Assembly: GCF_022867885.1 (NCBI RefSeq)
Contig: NZ_JALIFP010000030.1
Span: forward strand, 1 to 51,578
Direction: 5' to 3'
Length of the DNA stretch: 51,578 nt
From: Lederbergia sp. NSJ-179
GTDB lineage: Bacteria; Bacillota; Bacilli; Bacillales; Bacillaceae_C
The translations under genes and the position numbers were made by a program. The notes under the pieces are model-generated. The model worked only from the letters and a program-made list of their open reading frames with translations. It did no database searches and was not told the DNA's origin. This document shows positions 50,999 to 51,578 of this stretch, piece by piece; positions within the stretch are counted from its first letter, which is position 1, and the number at the start of each line of letters is the position of its first letter.

Positions 50999-51270
50999 TC
51001 AATCTAATTTCGGATCAAGCGCATCCCTTAATGCATCGCCCAAAAAGTTAAAAGACAACACAAGTAAAATAATCGCTAGTCCAGGATAAATCGCCAAATA
51101 AGCATTTGTTTCAAGATAGGTACTTCCTAATTTTAAAATATTTCCCCATTCAGGAATATGTGGTTCTACTCCAAGCCCTAAGAAACTTAAACTACTTGTT
51201 GCAATCACAGCCCCCCCTATCGTAAGGGTAGCTTTTACAATCATTGGAGCCAAAGAGTTCGGAACAATAT
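50999..51270 (-). pseudogene. oppC/dppC permease gene, truncated at its 5' side by an IS
   Basis: The frame reads DIVPNSLAPMIVKATLTIGG, then SSLSFLGLGVEPHIPEWGN and ends LGDALRDALDPKLD, the C-terminal third of the OppC/DppC type with the conserved FLGLG and GDxLRDxLDP motifs. Upstream of codon DIVPN the sequence switches to insertion sequence DNA near 51270-51290. The missing N-terminal domain makes it non-functional. Confidence 0.9.
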
Positions 51271-51295
51271 CCTGACTTTTGCAGTTAAAATAAAC

Positions 51296-51346
51296 AAAAA
51301 CAGCCTAGAACCCGCATGAATGCTGACTCTTAGGCTGTTTTTGTTT
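51296..51346 (-). terminator. Strong hairpin at the IS end
   Basis: AAAAACAGCCTA (51296-51307) and TAGGCTGTTTTT (51331-51342) form a 12-base perfect stem with T-runs on both sides. It lies between the transposase stop and the oppC break, so it terminates the transposase or blocks read-through. Confidence 0.8.
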
Positions 51347-51367
51347 GTCAGAAAGTTGTAGTGTAAT

Positions 51368-51578
51368 TCACCCTTTTTTAACTGCCCCTACAATTTTTTT
51401 TATTTCTCCCAGTGACAAGCATTTTTTGCCTAGATCGATGCCCAGTTCCTTCTTTATATCGGAAAGCACCTCATCATAATGGTCAAACAAATAATAATTT
51501 TCCTGTATATGGCTACAGGACGCTTTTTTCAGGCTGTCAAGTATAGCAGAGATCGAATGTTTTCCTTTCAATCGGTGC
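51368..51578 (-). mobile_element. Transposase C-terminal end of an insertion sequence (runs off the window)
   Basis: The frame from the window edge to 51368 reads LKGKHSISAILDSLKKASCS, then ENYYLFDHYDEVLSDIKKEL and ends KKCLSLGEIKKIVGAVKKG. The pattern resembles the C-terminus of IS1634-type DDE transposases, but the catalytic residues are outside the window, so the family is tentative. Together with the broken oppC gene it indicates one IS insertion. Confidence 0.65.

Overview
The window comes from a low-GC, endospore-forming Bacillaceae chromosome. The evidence is the yeaC-yeaD-yebA-guaA gene order known from Bacillus subtilis, YjcZ- and CotF-type sporulation genes, a YkuE/YkoP/YqjF-type gene set and Bacillus-style ribosome-binding sites. 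I cannot name the species from sequence alone.

Layout. (1) Positions 1-26903 form an accessory region built up behind the 3' end of guaA. It is a tandem array of at least four units, each ending in a related repeat with the core TTATTCC (1693, 4062, 23534, 26890). Unit A is a decayed ICE end: an ImmA fragment cut by an IS3-family end, followed by a small HTH/membrane-protein operon. Unit B carries a TetR regulator and an MFS transporter sharing a 19-bp operator-like sequence. Unit C (4062-23540) is an almost complete ICEBs1/Tn916-type integrative and conjugative element. Unit D carries a HpaII-type restriction-modification pair and the duplicated tail of the MFS gene. (2) 26890-33057 is guaA plus the MoxR/DUF58/transglutaminase operon. 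(3) 33420-36915 is an NAD salvage operon (HAD phosphatase, nicotinamidase, nicotinate phosphoribosyltransferase, NAD synthetase). (4) 37195-38239 is a 20-copy, 52-bp minisatellite. (5) 38358-48775 is ordinary chromosome: DUF2071, a DUF1906 lytic-like protein, a YkuE phosphoesterase, sporulation genes, a second aconitase, a PAS histidine kinase and a PHP-type histidinol-phosphatase. (6) 48942-51578 is a broken oligopeptide-transport locus: an intact but circularly permuted substrate-binding protein, then an oppC tail cut off by an insertion sequence.

How the ICE works as a unit. ImmR and a Cro-like repressor are divergent around four TTCTC-N5-GNGAA operators, one lying inside the spacer of a good sigma-A promoter that fires leftward. 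ImmA is the protease predicted to inactivate ImmR. The leftward transcript covers small early genes, two likely counter-defence genes (ArdA and a Csx16-like protein), HelP, the coupling ATPase ConQ, the relaxase NicK with oriT inside its first codons, a single-strand origin, and the mating-channel genes conB-C-D-E-G with a cell-wall hydrolase and a lipoprotein in the position of the ICEBs1 exclusion factor. It ends at a terminator before the excisionase-like gene and integrase. Four more terminator-like hairpins sit inside this operon.

The most promising points for follow-up are the Csx16-like gene beside ArdA, the guaA array with its coordinated repeat changes, the RHH-methyltransferase fusion, the permuted substrate-binding protein and the structured MITE-like repeats.
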